Source: Flavobacteriales bacterium UBA6693 (lineage in GTDB: Bacteria; Bacteroidota; Bacteroidia; Flavobacteriales; Weeksellaceae). Taken from it: 64,000 bases of DNA. The position numbers and the translations under genes are program-made. Under the pieces are notes generated by a model. It was not told the origin of the DNA, did not search any database, and saw only the letters and a list, made by a program, of their open reading frames with translations. This document shows, piece by piece, positions 14,802 through 23,762 of this stretch; position 1 is the first letter of the stretch; the number at the start of each line of letters is the position of its first letter. The stretch spans positions 314,843 to 378,842 of the forward strand of contig DKJL01000006.1 of assembly GCA_002454815.1 (NCBI GenBank), in the 5' to 3' direction.

Positions 14802-17324
14802 TTAAGATTTTGCTGCGGTTTTCTTTTTTACCGGTTCGCTTTCCAAAGCATCTTTAGCATCATTAAGTTTCAGCACTACAGTGCCACCTTCTGCAAGTTG
14901 CTTGTTTACCAACATTTCGGCCAGCAAATCTTCGATGTATTTCTGAATGGCCCGCTTGAGCGGTCGTGCGCCGAAATCTTTGTCCCACCCTTTTTCTGCA
15001 ATAAATTCTTTGGCTTCGTCGGTGAGCTCTACTTTATAATTGAGCTTTTCGAGTCGGCTATAGAGTTTATTCAGTTCCAGATCGATGATTTTCGTGATAT
15101 CTTCTTTTTCCAAATTGTTGAAGATCACAATATCATCAATACGGTTAAGGAATTCCGGTGCAAAAGCTTTCTTCAATGCATTTTCAATCGTGCTGCGTGC
15201 GCGCACATCGGTATTGCTTTTTTTCGCCGTGGTACCAAATCCGACACCATCGCCAAAATCTTTCAGATCTCTCGTACCGATGTTTGAGGTCAGAATAATA
15301 ATGGTATTCCTGAAATCGATTTTTCTGCCCAGTGAATCGGTAACGAAACCTTCATCAAGAATCTGCAGCAAAATATTAAAGACATCCGGGTGCGCTTTTT
15401 CAATTTCATCCAGGAGAACTACCGCATAAGGTTTTCTGCGTACCGCTTCCGTGAGCTGTCCGCCTTCCTCATAACCCACATAGCCCGGAGGCGCTCCCAC
15501 CAGACGCGACACAGCAAATTTTTCCATGTATTCGCTCATGTCGATACGGATCAGCGCTTCATCGGAATCAAAGAGCTCGCGTGCCATTACTTTGGCAAGT
15601 TCGGTTTTACCGACACCCGTGGTTCCGAGGAAAATAAAGGTGCCAATCGGGCGGTTCGGATCTTTCAACCCGGCGCGGTTCCGTTGGATGGCTTTTACTA
15701 CTTTTTTCACAGCGTCCTGCTGGCCGATGACTTTGCCATTCAGCATGTCATCCATTTGCGACAGTTTATCAAGCTCATTCTTGCCGACTTTAGTTACCGG
15801 GATTCCGCTCATCATAGAAACCACTTCCGCAACATTTTCTTCGGTCACGGTTTCTTTTTTCTCCTTTACATCTTTATCCCAGGCTTCCTGTGCCAGTGTC
15901 AGTTCCAGTTGCAGGCGTTCTTCTTCATCTTTCAGTTTCCGTGCTTCCAGATAATCCTGTTTTTTCACGGCTTGCTGCTTGCGCTCCTTAATGTCTTCAA
16001 TGTTTTTCTCAAACTCGATAATTTCAGTGGGAACCTTCATGTTTTTAATATAGACGCGCGATCCGGCCTCGTCCATCGCATCAATGGCTTTATCCGGTAA
16101 AAAACGGTCTGTAATATAACGCGAGGTAAGATTAACGCAGGCGAGTATGGCTTCGTCGGTATAAGTCACGTTGTGGTGATCCTCATATTTATCTTTGATC
16201 TGATTCAGAATTAAAACCGTTTCATCTACCGTAGTAGGTTCCACCATCACCTTCTGAAACCTTCTTTCCAGCGCACCATCTTTCTCGATATACTGTCGGT
16301 ATTCATCAAGCGTAGTGGCACCAATGCACTGGATTTCTCCGCGTGCAAGTGCTGGCTTAAACATATTTGAGGCATCGAGACTGCCGGTAGAGCTGCCGGC
16401 GCCAACAATAGTATGCAACTCATCGATGAATAAAATAACGTCGCGGTTCTTTTCCAGTTCTGTCATGATCGCTTTCATGCGTTCTTCAAACTGTCCTCTG
16501 TATTTTGTGCCGGCTACCAGGCTCGCTAAATCCAATGTAATCACACGCTTACCATAAAGCACGCGCGATACTTTTTTCTGTTGAATTCTGAGTGCAAGTC
16601 CTTCAGCGATGGCAGATTTACCCACACCAGGTTCACCGATCAATAGCGGATTGTTCTTTTTCCGGCGTGACAGAATTTGGGAAACGCGTTCGATTTCCTT
16701 TTCGCGGCCAATGACCGGGTCGAGTTTTCCTTCACGCGCAAGTGCGGTAAGATCGCGTCCGAAATTATCCAGAGTGGGGGTTTTACTTTTCCCCGAACCG
16801 ATATTGCCGGTAGGTTTTCTCATCTGGCCAAATTCTTCACGTTCCTCATCGTCGTCATAAGCACTCATCTTTGGATCCTGCCCGGAGTTTTTCAGCATCG
16901 TGCGGTATTCTTTGGTGATTGCTTCATAATCAATATCATAAGAGCTCAGGATGCTGGTGGTGGGATCTTCTGCTTTGTACAGAATTCCTAAAAGGAGATG
17001 CACGGTATTGATTTCTGCACTTTGATATTGGCGGCATTCCAGTTCAGATCTTTTTACAGCCTGATCTGCCATTTTTGTAAAAGATATTTTATTGCTTTCC
17101 GCCGCAAAAGGGTTTAAACCTGCTACGGAAAGGGTTTCGATTTTTCTTTTTATCTGAGTTAAATCGGCACCGAGATTATGCATGATCTCCTTGGCCGAAT
17201 TATCGGTAGAGATAATGCCGAGCAAAAAATGCTCTGTATTCAGAAACTCGCTGTGCAAGCGTCTGGCTTCGTTTTTACTGTGTTTGAATACCTGATCCAA
17301 ACCAGCGGAAAATTGGTGATCCAT
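14802..17324 (-). CDS. clpC: ATP-dependent Clp protease ATP-binding subunit ClpC
   Basis: An 840-residue Hsp100 unfoldase. The N-terminal Clp repeat domain covers residues 1-145, AAA+ module 1 has GEPGVGKSA near residue 217, the middle region contains a UVR-type segment (KKQDYLEARKLKDEEE), and AAA+ module 2 has GTTGVGKTE near residue 550 and the LDEIEKAHPD Walker B motif. The UVR region and moderate middle domain distinguish ClpC from the disaggregase ClpB. A Lys-rich tail closes the protein. It feeds substrates to ClpP, which is not in the window. It is a single gene with its own terminator. Confidence 0.95.
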   Translation of the reverse strand: MDHQFSAGLDQVFKHSKNEARRLHSEFLNTEHFLLGIISTDNSAKEIMHNLGADLTQIKRKIETLSVAGLNPFAAESNKISFTKMADQAVKRSELECRQYQSAEINTVHLLLGILYKAEDPTTSILSSYDIDYEAITKEYRTMLKNSGQDPKMSAYDDDEEREEFGQMRKPTGNIGSGKSKTPTLDNFGRDLTALAREGKLDPVIGREKEIERVSQILSRRKKNNPLLIGEPGVGKSAIAEGLALRIQQKKVSRVLYGKRVITLDLASLVAGTKYRGQFEERMKAIMTELEKNRDVILFIDELHTIVGAGSSTGSLDASNMFKPALARGEIQCIGATTLDEYRQYIEKDGALERRFQKVMVEPTTVDETVLILNQIKDKYEDHHNVTYTDEAILACVNLTSRYITDRFLPDKAIDAMDEAGSRVYIKNMKVPTEIIEFEKNIEDIKERKQQAVKKQDYLEARKLKDEEERLQLELTLAQEAWDKDVKEKKETVTEENVAEVVSMMSGIPVTKVGKNELDKLSQMDDMLNGKVIGQQDAVKKVVKAIQRNRAGLKDPNRPIGTFIFLGTTGVGKTELAKVMARELFDSDEALIRIDMSEYMEKFAVSRLVGAPPGYVGYEEGGQLTEAVRRKPYAVVLLDEIEKAHPDVFNILLQILDEGFVTDSLGRKIDFRNTIIILTSNIGTRDLKDFGDGVGFGTTAKKSNTDVRARSTIENALKKAFAPEFLNRIDDIVIFNNLEKEDITKIIDLELNKLYSRLEKLNYKVELTDEAKEFIAEKGWDKDFGARPLKRAIQKYIEDLLAEMLVNKQLAEGGTVVLKLNDAKDALESEPVKKKTAAKS

Positions 17325-17485
17325 ATATTGTTTCTCGTCTGTTGTTATTGGAAGTTTACCTGCAAAATTTCAGGCTCCCGCTAAAGTTGCAAATACTCTA
17401 CCAAAACAAAATTCAGACGATATGGCAGTAAAATATTTCTTCAATTCGCTGAAAATGATTAGGTTTGTTTCCCTAAAAAATTCCC

Positions 17486-17737
17486 ATGAGCCCCGAAACG
17501 ACCAACTTCATCGGCTATGCCGCTTCTTTCTTTATCGTCTTAAGTTTTGTACTGAAAGATATTCGGAAAATCCGTGTGGTAAATTTAATAGGCTGTGTGT
17601 TCTTTGTGCTCTATGGTATATTCAACGATTGGTTGTGGCCTATTATTATTCCCAATGCCATCCTGTGTGGCATTCAGATGTACCATCTCATAAAAAAAGA
17701 TCGCAATGCGCCCGAAGATCCTGGTATCGGCCTTTAG
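17486..17737 (+). CDS. Small three-helix membrane protein, YgjV/SemiSWEET-like
   Basis: An 83-residue protein with three hydrophobic helices (about residues 8-23, 31-48 and 50-68) joined by short basic loops. The spacing resembles small inner-membrane proteins of the YgjV/SemiSWEET type, but no diagnostic motif is firm. Its 3' end overlaps the next gene by 32 bp in a different frame, so the two are probably translated from one mRNA. Homologues of similar size are common in flavobacteria. Function is unknown. Confidence 0.6.
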   Translation: MSPETTNFIGYAASFFIVLSFVLKDIRKIRVVNLIGCVFFVLYGIFNDWLWPIIIPNAILCGIQMYHLIKKDRNAPEDPGIGL

Positions 17738-18809
17738 TAATCTGTACACGGACCAGCGGATCGAAAAAGTATGTGAAACGCTGTACCGCGCCGGTTACGA
17801 AATTGAACTGATCGGCAACGATTGGGGCGGCTCACAGAAAATGGAGCGCCCTTACAAGTTTTCAATCCTGCGGCTGAAGACCTCTTCGTTGAGAACAGCT
17901 TATGTTAAATTTAACTGGCAATTGTATTTTGAGTTGCAGCGGCGTGCCGATCAGGATACTGTTCTGCTGGCTAATGATCTGGATGCACTCTGGCCCAACG
18001 TTTTAATTTCCAAAAAACTCGGTATTCCGCTGGTGTTCGACAGTCACGAAATATTTACCGAAATGCCGGCCATTCAAGGGCGGTTCACACAGAAAATCTG
18101 GCGCTGGTTGGAGGGCAGACTTTTACCAAGAATTAAATTCATGATGACGGAGAGCCAAAGCTACGCAGAATGGTTCACCGAAAAATATGACGTGCATCCC
18201 GTCGTAGTGCGCAATATTCCGCGCCGCATTGACGAACCAATACAAATTGTTGATAATCAGCCGAAAGTAATGCTTTACCAGGGTGCCATCAACCAGGCAC
18301 GCGGAATTGCACAGGCCATTTTGGCCACAAAATATCTGGACAATATTATTTTTAAAATTGCCGGCGACGGACCCAGACGTGCAGAATATGAACAATTGGT
18401 GCAAAAAGAGAACCTGCAGCACAAAGTAAAGTTTCTCGGTAAACTCATTCCGGCCGAGTTACGAAAACTGACCCGAACTGCCGATGTCGCCCTCAGCATT
18501 GAAGAAAACGGCGGAGTAAGTTATCTGTATTCTTTGCCGAATAAAGTCGGCGACTGCATTCAGGCGCGCGTTCCCATGATCCTTATTAATTTCCCCGAAA
18601 TGCTGCGTATTTACAAGAAGTACAAAGTTGGCGAAATCGTTGAGAACCACGATCCAAAAAACCTGGCCGCGAAAATTCAAATAATCTTGGACAACGGTCG
18701 TTCTTATTACCAACCCGCGCTTTCTGCTGCCGCGCAAGAATACTGTTGGGAAAATGAAGAAGCAAAAATACTTGCTTTGTTTCGACAGGTAAGGGAAGAG
18801 GCTTTTTAG
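17706..18809 (+). CDS. Glycosyltransferase family 4-like
   Basis: A 367-residue GT-B fold glycosyltransferase. The N-terminal acceptor domain begins with ILVSAFSNLYTDQRIEKVC, and the C-terminal nucleotide-sugar domain contains the GAINQARG, KIAGDGPRR and LSIEENGGVSYLYSLPNK segments, where the EENGG region corresponds to the family E-x7-E donor site. It probably adds a sugar to a cell-surface glycan or lipid at the cytoplasmic face. The ATG at 17706 overlaps the preceding gene by 32 bp. A family 9 transferase gene lies just beyond sufE. Confidence 0.88.
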   Translation: MRPKILVSAFSNLYTDQRIEKVCETLYRAGYEIELIGNDWGGSQKMERPYKFSILRLKTSSLRTAYVKFNWQLYFELQRRADQDTVLLANDLDALWPNVLISKKLGIPLVFDSHEIFTEMPAIQGRFTQKIWRWLEGRLLPRIKFMMTESQSYAEWFTEKYDVHPVVVRNIPRRIDEPIQIVDNQPKVMLYQGAINQARGIAQAILATKYLDNIIFKIAGDGPRRAEYEQLVQKENLQHKVKFLGKLIPAELRKLTRTADVALSIEENGGVSYLYSLPNKVGDCIQARVPMILINFPEMLRIYKKYKVGEIVENHDPKNLAAKIQIILDNGRSYYQPALSAAAQEYCWENEEAKILALFRQVREEAF

Positions 18810-18816
18810 GTTTTCT

Positions 18817-18824
18817 TATCTTTG
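18817..18824 (+). promoter_or_regulatory. Predicted -7 element of sufE
   Basis: TATCTTTG matches TAnnTTTG and lies 20 bp upstream of the sufE ATG, just after the glycosyltransferase stop codon. No clear TTG -33 box is at the expected spacing. Confidence 0.4.
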
Positions 18825-18844
18825 CCTTAAATATTAGTTGCATC

Positions 18845-19264
18845 ATGACGATCAAGGAAAAACAACAGGAAGTTGTAGACGCTTTTGCGTTTATGGAAGA
18901 CTGGGAACAGAAATATGAATATATAATCGATCTGGGCAAAGAACTGAAAGGTTTACCGGAAAGCCAGAAGACCGATGAAAATCTGATCCGTGGCTGCCAG
19001 TCGAAAGTATGGATCGATGCTGAATTCCGCGACGGCAAACTGTTTTTCAACGCAGATTCGGACGGAATTTTACCTAAAGGGATCGTTTCGCTGCTCGTGT
19101 CAATTTACAGTGGCCATCCCACCAAAGAAATTCTCGATTCAGACTTTGCTTTTATTGAGCAAATTGGTCTGCAGGAATTTCTGTCGCCGTCCAGAGCGAA
19201 CGGCCTTATGGCGATGACCAAACAAATAAAATTCTACGCCGTAGCATACCAACTAAAATCGTGA
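18845..19264 (+). CDS. sufE: Cysteine desulfurase activator SufE
   Basis: A 139-residue SufE-family protein that accepts sulfane sulfur from the desulfurase SufS and passes it to the SUF assembly scaffold. The acceptor is Cys51 in RGCQSKVW, and the family segments ILPKGIVSLLV and the C-terminal SRANGL are present. Length is normal. sufS lies far away at 53.8-55.0 kb and the scaffold genes are not in the window. Its stop codon overlaps the GTG start of the next glycosyltransferase gene by 4 bp. Confidence 0.94.
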   Translation: MTIKEKQQEVVDAFAFMEDWEQKYEYIIDLGKELKGLPESQKTDENLIRGCQSKVWIDAEFRDGKLFFNADSDGILPKGIVSLLVSIYSGHPTKEILDSDFAFIEQIGLQEFLSPSRANGLMAMTKQIKFYAVAYQLKS

Positions 19265-20238
19265 CACGGATTCTTGCTTACCGCTTTTCTGCTTTCGGTG
19301 ATGTTGCCATGATTGTGCCTGTGCTCCGCGAATTTTTGGAACAAAATCCAGATGTTCAGGTGACGATGGTTTCCCGGAAAAATTTTGCTGATTTGTTCAG
19401 AAATATTCCCAATCTCACTTTTCACGGAATAGATCTGACGAAATATAACGGATTCTGGGGTCTTCGGCGCCTGGGACGCGAACTTGTAAAAGAATTTAAA
19501 CCGGACTTTATTGCCGACCTGCACGATGTTATCCGTACCAAAACGCTGGATTTATTTTTTCAAAGCCGCGGGTATAACGTGTACAAAATTGATAAAGGAA
19601 AGGAAGAGAAGGAACACCTCACCGACATCTGGAATCTCAATAAAAAACCGTTGAAACCGACCACCGAGCGGTATGCGGAGGTATTTCGTGCGATGAATTT
19701 TCCGCTGCAACTGTCGCACAAGCTGCGGCCGCAAATAGAAAAAGTTGGTATAGGACTAGCGCCTTTTGCACAGCACCACGGAAAAATGTTACCGATTGAC
19801 AAAACATTTGAAGTTGCACGAATTCTTTCTCAAAAATATTCCATTTTCTTTTTTGGGGGCGGCGCAAAAGAAATCGAAATTCTCGATGCATGGCAGGCGC
19901 AACTGCCCAATACAAAAAGCCTGGCCGGAAAACTGAAGCTAAAAGAGGAATTGGACAAAATCGCTTCGCTGCGCGTGATGATTTCCATGGATTCTGCGAA
20001 CATGCATTTGGCGAGTCTGGTGGGTACGCGCTGCATTTCGGTATGGGGTTCTACACATCCTTTTGCGGGGTTTTTGGGATATGGCCAAAGCGTAGCAGAT
20101 GTCGTCCAGGTGAAGGACCTCACTTGCCGTCCGTGCTCAGTTTTCGGCGATAGACCCTGTTACCGTGGTGACTGGGCGTGCCTGGAAGAATTGGATATCC
20201 AAAATATTATTGAACTTGCCGAGCAGGATTGGTCCTGA
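19261..20238 (+). CDS. Glycosyltransferase family 9 (heptosyltransferase-like)
   Basis: A 325-residue ADP-heptose:LPS transferase-like protein. The N-terminus ILAYRFSAFGDVAMIVPVL matches the family start with its FGD segment; the donor domain contains SMDSANMHLASLVGT and VSVWGSTHPF-like motifs and a CRPCSVFGDRPC cysteine segment typical of bacteroidal members. It probably builds lipopolysaccharide core or another surface glycan at the inner membrane. It starts with GTG, overlapping sufE by 4 bp, so translation is coupled. Repeat copy C follows. Confidence 0.9.
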   Translation: MTRILAYRFSAFGDVAMIVPVLREFLEQNPDVQVTMVSRKNFADLFRNIPNLTFHGIDLTKYNGFWGLRRLGRELVKEFKPDFIADLHDVIRTKTLDLFFQSRGYNVYKIDKGKEEKEHLTDIWNLNKKPLKPTTERYAEVFRAMNFPLQLSHKLRPQIEKVGIGLAPFAQHHGKMLPIDKTFEVARILSQKYSIFFFGGGAKEIEILDAWQAQLPNTKSLAGKLKLKEELDKIASLRVMISMDSANMHLASLVGTRCISVWGSTHPFAGFLGYGQSVADVVQVKDLTCRPCSVFGDRPCYRGDWACLEELDIQNIIELAEQDWS

Positions 20239-20261
20239 TTTACTATTCATATTGCCTGCTA

Positions 20262-20389
20262 CAAAACACGGAACGTGCTTCTAGCCGTGATGGAAGCGGC
20301 ATCCCCGCAGGAGCGCGGCAGCGTGACGAAGGGATAAAGCGGACAGCGCGCCCTGCACTGCGCGAAAATGACCAGCCGGCTTGCTCCTT
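20262..20389 (-). repeat. Dispersed intergenic repeat, copy C (G-C stem type)
   Basis: Read on the minus strand, the core GCGCTGTCCGCTTTATCCC, inner arm, then GGGGATGCCGCTTCCAT and CGGCTAGAA, and a TCCGTG end match copy B. The hairpin base ATCCC/GGGGAT is conserved while the loop-proximal bases differ. It lies between convergent genes and abuts the stop codon of the mannose-1-phosphate guanylyltransferase gene. Confidence 0.8.
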
Positions 20390-21472
20390 TTAAAGAAATT
20401 TTTCGCCTTTTTTCATTGTTTTCAGGTCCTGCACATAATCTTTGATGAGCTGATCATTCTCGCGGGGACAAATCAGCAGTGCCTTGTCGGTATCAACAAT
20501 AATATAGTTTTTGAGCCCATCGATGACGGCGGCTTTATTTTTATTTTTAAGCTTGATGATGTTTCCTTTGGAATTGTAGGTGAGGATATGGCGCGATTTG
20601 GTCGCGTTCTGATGTTCGTCCTTAGCGGCATTTTCGTAGATGGAAGTCCAGGTACCCAGGTCGCTCCAGCCCACGTCGGCGGGAATTACATAGACGTTGC
20701 GCGCTTTTTCCAGAATGCCGTTGTCGATAGAAATCTTGTTGACGGTAGGATAAATGAGGTCGATACATGCTTCCTCGGAATCGGAATTGTACTCACAACT
20801 GTCGAACTGCTGCGAAATTTCGGGAAGAAATTCGCTAAAAGCCGCGAGAATGGATTTTACATTCCAAATAAAAATCCCCGCGTTCCAGAGAAAATCCCCG
20901 CTTTCCAAGAAAGTGCGTGCAAATTCCAGGTTTGGTTTTTCGGTAAAGGTTTTCACTTTATAGTATTCCTGCTCGTCGGTTGGGACAAACTGAATATAAC
21001 CGTAACCCGTCTCGGGACGCGTTGGCTGTATGCCGAGAGTGATTAAGTAATCGTTTTCCGCTGCGAGGTTCAGCGCAAGCCGGGCTTTTTCCAGAAAGGC
21101 ATCTTCTTTTAAGATAAGGTGATCGGCCGGCAGTACGATGAGATTGGCGTCGGGGTGCAGAGCGGCAATTTTTTTCGCCATAAAGACATTACAGGCGGCG
21201 GTGTTTTTCATCATCGGTTCGCCGACGATATTTTCCGCGGGAAGATCGGGCAGCTGCTGTTCCGTGAGTGTCGTGTATTCTCGGTTAGTGATTACGAAAA
21301 TATTTTCGGGGGCAATAATTCTGCTGATGCGGTCGTAGGTTTGCTGAATCATGGTGCGGCCTGTGCCCAGAATGTCCTGAAACTGCTTTGGATATTTCTG
21401 TGTGCTCATCGGCCAAAATCGGCTGCCGATCCCGCCTGCCATAATGACGCAGTAATTATTTGATGCTGACAT
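20390..21472 (-). CDS. manC: Mannose-1-phosphate guanylyltransferase
   Basis: A 360-residue nucleotidyltransferase that makes GDP-mannose from GTP and mannose-1-phosphate. The signature GGIGSRFWPMS is near residues 14-24, followed by KQF, the metal-site segment VLPADH near residue 117, ETGYGYI, FTEKP and WNAGIF, and a ManC-type DVGWSDLGTW segment near residue 268. It lacks the C-terminal isomerase domain of bifunctional enzymes. GDP-mannose would supply the surface glycan pathway suggested by the nearby glycosyltransferases. The sprT-like gene lies 6 bp upstream in the same direction. Confidence 0.93.
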   Translation of the reverse strand: MSASNNYCVIMAGGIGSRFWPMSTQKYPKQFQDILGTGRTMIQQTYDRISRIIAPENIFVITNREYTTLTEQQLPDLPAENIVGEPMMKNTAACNVFMAKKIAALHPDANLIVLPADHLILKEDAFLEKARLALNLAAENDYLITLGIQPTRPETGYGYIQFVPTDEQEYYKVKTFTEKPNLEFARTFLESGDFLWNAGIFIWNVKSILAAFSEFLPEISQQFDSCEYNSDSEEACIDLIYPTVNKISIDNGILEKARNVYVIPADVGWSDLGTWTSIYENAAKDEHQNATKSRHILTYNSKGNIIKLKNKNKAAVIDGLKNYIIVDTDKALLICPRENDQLIKDYVQDLKTMKKGEKFL

Positions 21473-21478
21473 AGTTAA

Positions 21479-22066
21479 CTAGAGTTTCTGTACGCGCGCG
21501 AGCGGCTTGAAAATGTATTTTTTACCGTTACCGGTATTCACACAAAGATAGTTCTTTTTCCGCTTAGTTTCCAGTAAATACGTCTCTTCACGGTAGATGA
21601 AGCGGTCTTCTGGCTGAAGATCTTCGACATACGAAGTTTCGTCCCGGCCGTCTTCAATATGGAAATAACGAACCAGTTCGGGACTCGACAAAAAACCGGC
21701 TTTGGGCGCGCGTGCAAAATTTTTTATAATGGGTTGTAAATCTTCGGAATACACTTGCAGGCTCTCTAAAAGCATGGTGCGGAAGCGGTCTTTCCACTCG
21801 TATCCGTGTGCCGCGATGCGGTGGCCAAATTCTGCAAACGCCAAAAGATGCGCCAGCTCATGCGTGAGTACAAAGAAAAACAAGTGCGGCTGCAAAGTTC
21901 CGTTGATGGTAATTTGGTGCGAGTTGTCGGGCATTTTTCGGTAGTCGCCCAGCTTAGAACGGCGGTTGCGCGTTACTTTTAAATGAATCTCGTGCGGGCC
22001 AAACCAGCGCTGCAGATGCGGCAAACAATCGGGTGGCAGATAGGGCTGCAGTTGGACAATAGACAT
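21479..22066 (-). CDS. SprT-like zinc metalloprotein
   Basis: A 195-residue SprT-domain protein with the zinc-protease motif HELAHLLAF near residues 88-96 and a further His (AAHGYEWKDRF) downstream. In the family such domains hydrolyse proteins, for example DNA-crosslinked ones in eukaryotic SPRTN, but bacterial roles are little known. There is no signal peptide, so it is cytoplasmic. It sits 6 bp ahead of manC and 41 bp after a TolC-family gene, all on one strand. Confidence 0.88.
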   Translation of the reverse strand: MSIVQLQPYLPPDCLPHLQRWFGPHEIHLKVTRNRRSKLGDYRKMPDNSHQITINGTLQPHLFFFVLTHELAHLLAFAEFGHRIAAHGYEWKDRFRTMLLESLQVYSEDLQPIIKNFARAPKAGFLSSPELVRYFHIEDGRDETSYVEDLQPEDRFIYREETYLLETKRKKNYLCVNTGNGKKYIFKPLARVQKL

Positions 22067-22107
22067 GCGGCAAAATTACGTTTTGTACCGCAGCGAACAA
22101 AATCCCG

Positions 22108-23451
22108 CTATAAAGACAATGGGATTCCCGCGTAGAAATTCAGGAGTTTCAGGCTGAAAATATAATTGTATTTCGCCTGCGCGACGCTGCCTTGCGCGTT
22201 TGCAAAATTATTTCGCGCGTTGTTCAGATCATAAATCGTGGCACGGCCTGCATTGTAGCTTTTCTCGGCAAAATCCAGTGCGAGTTTAGCGCTTTTCTCC
22301 GCTTCCACGGAAGCGACATAGGATTCGTAATTGCTTTCTGCGTCAAATTGTGCTCGTTGTACATTTTGCAGTACTTCCTGTTTTTGTTGAGAAAGCGAAG
22401 TGCGGGCGATGTCTTCGTTGATTTTGGATTGCTCCACGTTGAGCCGCGTAATACCTTTGTTGAAAATAGGAATGTTGGCGGAAAGTCCGATCTGCTGACC
22501 GAAGTTGTCTTTGTACTGTTTAAAAAAGTTGGCTTGTTGTATTTTGTTGCCGCTGATGGGATTTGTCCCGGAATTTAACAAGTAAAAATAAGAACTTCCG
22601 ATACCAGCCGTGGCAGAAACAGTGGGCCAGAACGCCGTTTCGGTAATTTCCGTTTGTGCTTCTGCGGAACGGATGCGTGTTTCAGCGGCTTTGATCTGCG
22701 GCTGATTTTCAAAAGCTTTGTCGATGATCTGATCGGCGGTGTAGAGTGGGCGAGTTATGTCGTCTTGCAGGTTCACATCGGCGACATCGAAGTTTTTGTA
22801 TTCGGGCAGTTGCAGCAGCATGGCGAGCGCAAAAAGGCTGCGCTGGGTGTTAATCTCGGCAGTGCTCACGTTGAGTTTTTCGCGGGCCCGTGCGGCTTCG
22901 GCTTCGGCCAGAACGGTTTGGGCCGTGGTACCAACTTCAGTAGTAATTTTGGCGCGCTGATACGATTTTTCGGCATTTTCCAACGCGCTCTTGGCGATGC
23001 GCGTCACTTCGCGGTTGAGCAGCACTGAGAGATATTGTTGGGCGATCTGCAAAGAAATATCGTCTTTTATTCGTTCTGTATCATACTGGCCGGCTTCGAC
23101 TTCCAGCTGACCTCGCCGGATGTTTTTCTCCAGTCGGCCGTGGTTGAAGAGCAGAATATCGGCGCCAACATTGGCACTGTTGCTGAAATTGTCATTTCGG
23201 TTGGAATTGCCGAAGACGTCGCGTCCCTGACCGAAACTCGCATTGTTGTTAATATTTCCGGAAACCGACGGAAGATATTGACGTTTGGCTACCGCCAGTG
23301 AATTCTCGTTCAATGCCTGATTGTAATTGCTTTGCACCACCTGCAGGTTATTTTGCACCGCATAATTGACGCATTCCTGGAGCGTCCATTTTTTCTGGGA
23401 AAACATGGTGGCAGAAATCAGACTCAGCAGCAGAAAGGCAGATTTTTTCAT
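22108..23451 (-). CDS. TolC-family outer membrane efflux protein
   Basis: A 447-residue TolC-type channel with a signal peptide (ending near residue 19) and the start WTLQECVNYAVQNN seen in many family members. Long amphipathic helices with internal duplication form the periplasmic tunnel (about residues 150-215 and 355-430) and the closing segment YNYIFSLKLLNFYAG is typical. It would form a tripartite exporter or type I secretion outlet, but neither an adaptor nor an inner-membrane pump gene is adjacent, so the partner is elsewhere. Confidence 0.9.
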   Translation of the reverse strand: MKKSAFLLLSLISATMFSQKKWTLQECVNYAVQNNLQVVQSNYNQALNENSLAVAKRQYLPSVSGNINNNASFGQGRDVFGNSNRNDNFSNSANVGADILLFNHGRLEKNIRRGQLEVEAGQYDTERIKDDISLQIAQQYLSVLLNREVTRIAKSALENAEKSYQRAKITTEVGTTAQTVLAEAEAARAREKLNVSTAEINTQRSLFALAMLLQLPEYKNFDVADVNLQDDITRPLYTADQIIDKAFENQPQIKAAETRIRSAEAQTEITETAFWPTVSATAGIGSSYFYLLNSGTNPISGNKIQQANFFKQYKDNFGQQIGLSANIPIFNKGITRLNVEQSKINEDIARTSLSQQKQEVLQNVQRAQFDAESNYESYVASVEAEKSAKLALDFAEKSYNAGRATIYDLNNARNNFANAQGSVAQAKYNYIFSLKLLNFYAGIPLSL

Positions 23452-23549
23452 GGAAAGGCTTTAGAGAATAAGACGGAATAACTGGTGATTTGTTACACGG
23501 CAATGGTCGCGGCGTCGTACAGCAATCTTCAATGGCAATTTCTATAATT

Positions 23550-23762
23550 TTAAAATCCTTTATCAAAAGCAGATTGCCCAATAAAATATCCAAATTGATA
23601 CAGTAAAAACAAGATGATTAATATTGCAAACCCTGCTACAATAATTGTTTGGGACGATGGTTTTATAGATCTCTTCTTTGAGTTAAAGAAAATATCCGTT
23701 CGCTCTCTTGAGGATTTTCGTGTCATGAATTTAATTTTTAAAGCTGCTTCGGGTTCCGCCAT
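23550..23762 (-). CDS. Small single-helix membrane protein coupled to the MutS-like gene
   Basis: A 70-residue protein with a basic, Ser/Arg/Lys-rich N-terminal half (residues 14-37) and one hydrophobic helix at about residues 38-61 (TIIVAGFAILIILFLLYQFG). Its ATG overlaps the stop codon of the upstream MutS-like gene by one base (TAATG), a classic coupling arrangement that supports it as a real gene. The charge pattern predicts a cytoplasmic N-terminus and a periplasmic C-terminus. No known domain is recognised. Confidence 0.6.
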   Translation of the reverse strand: MAEPEAALKIKFMTRKSSRERTDIFFNSKKRSIKPSSQTIIVAGFAILIILFLLYQFGYFIGQSAFDKGF

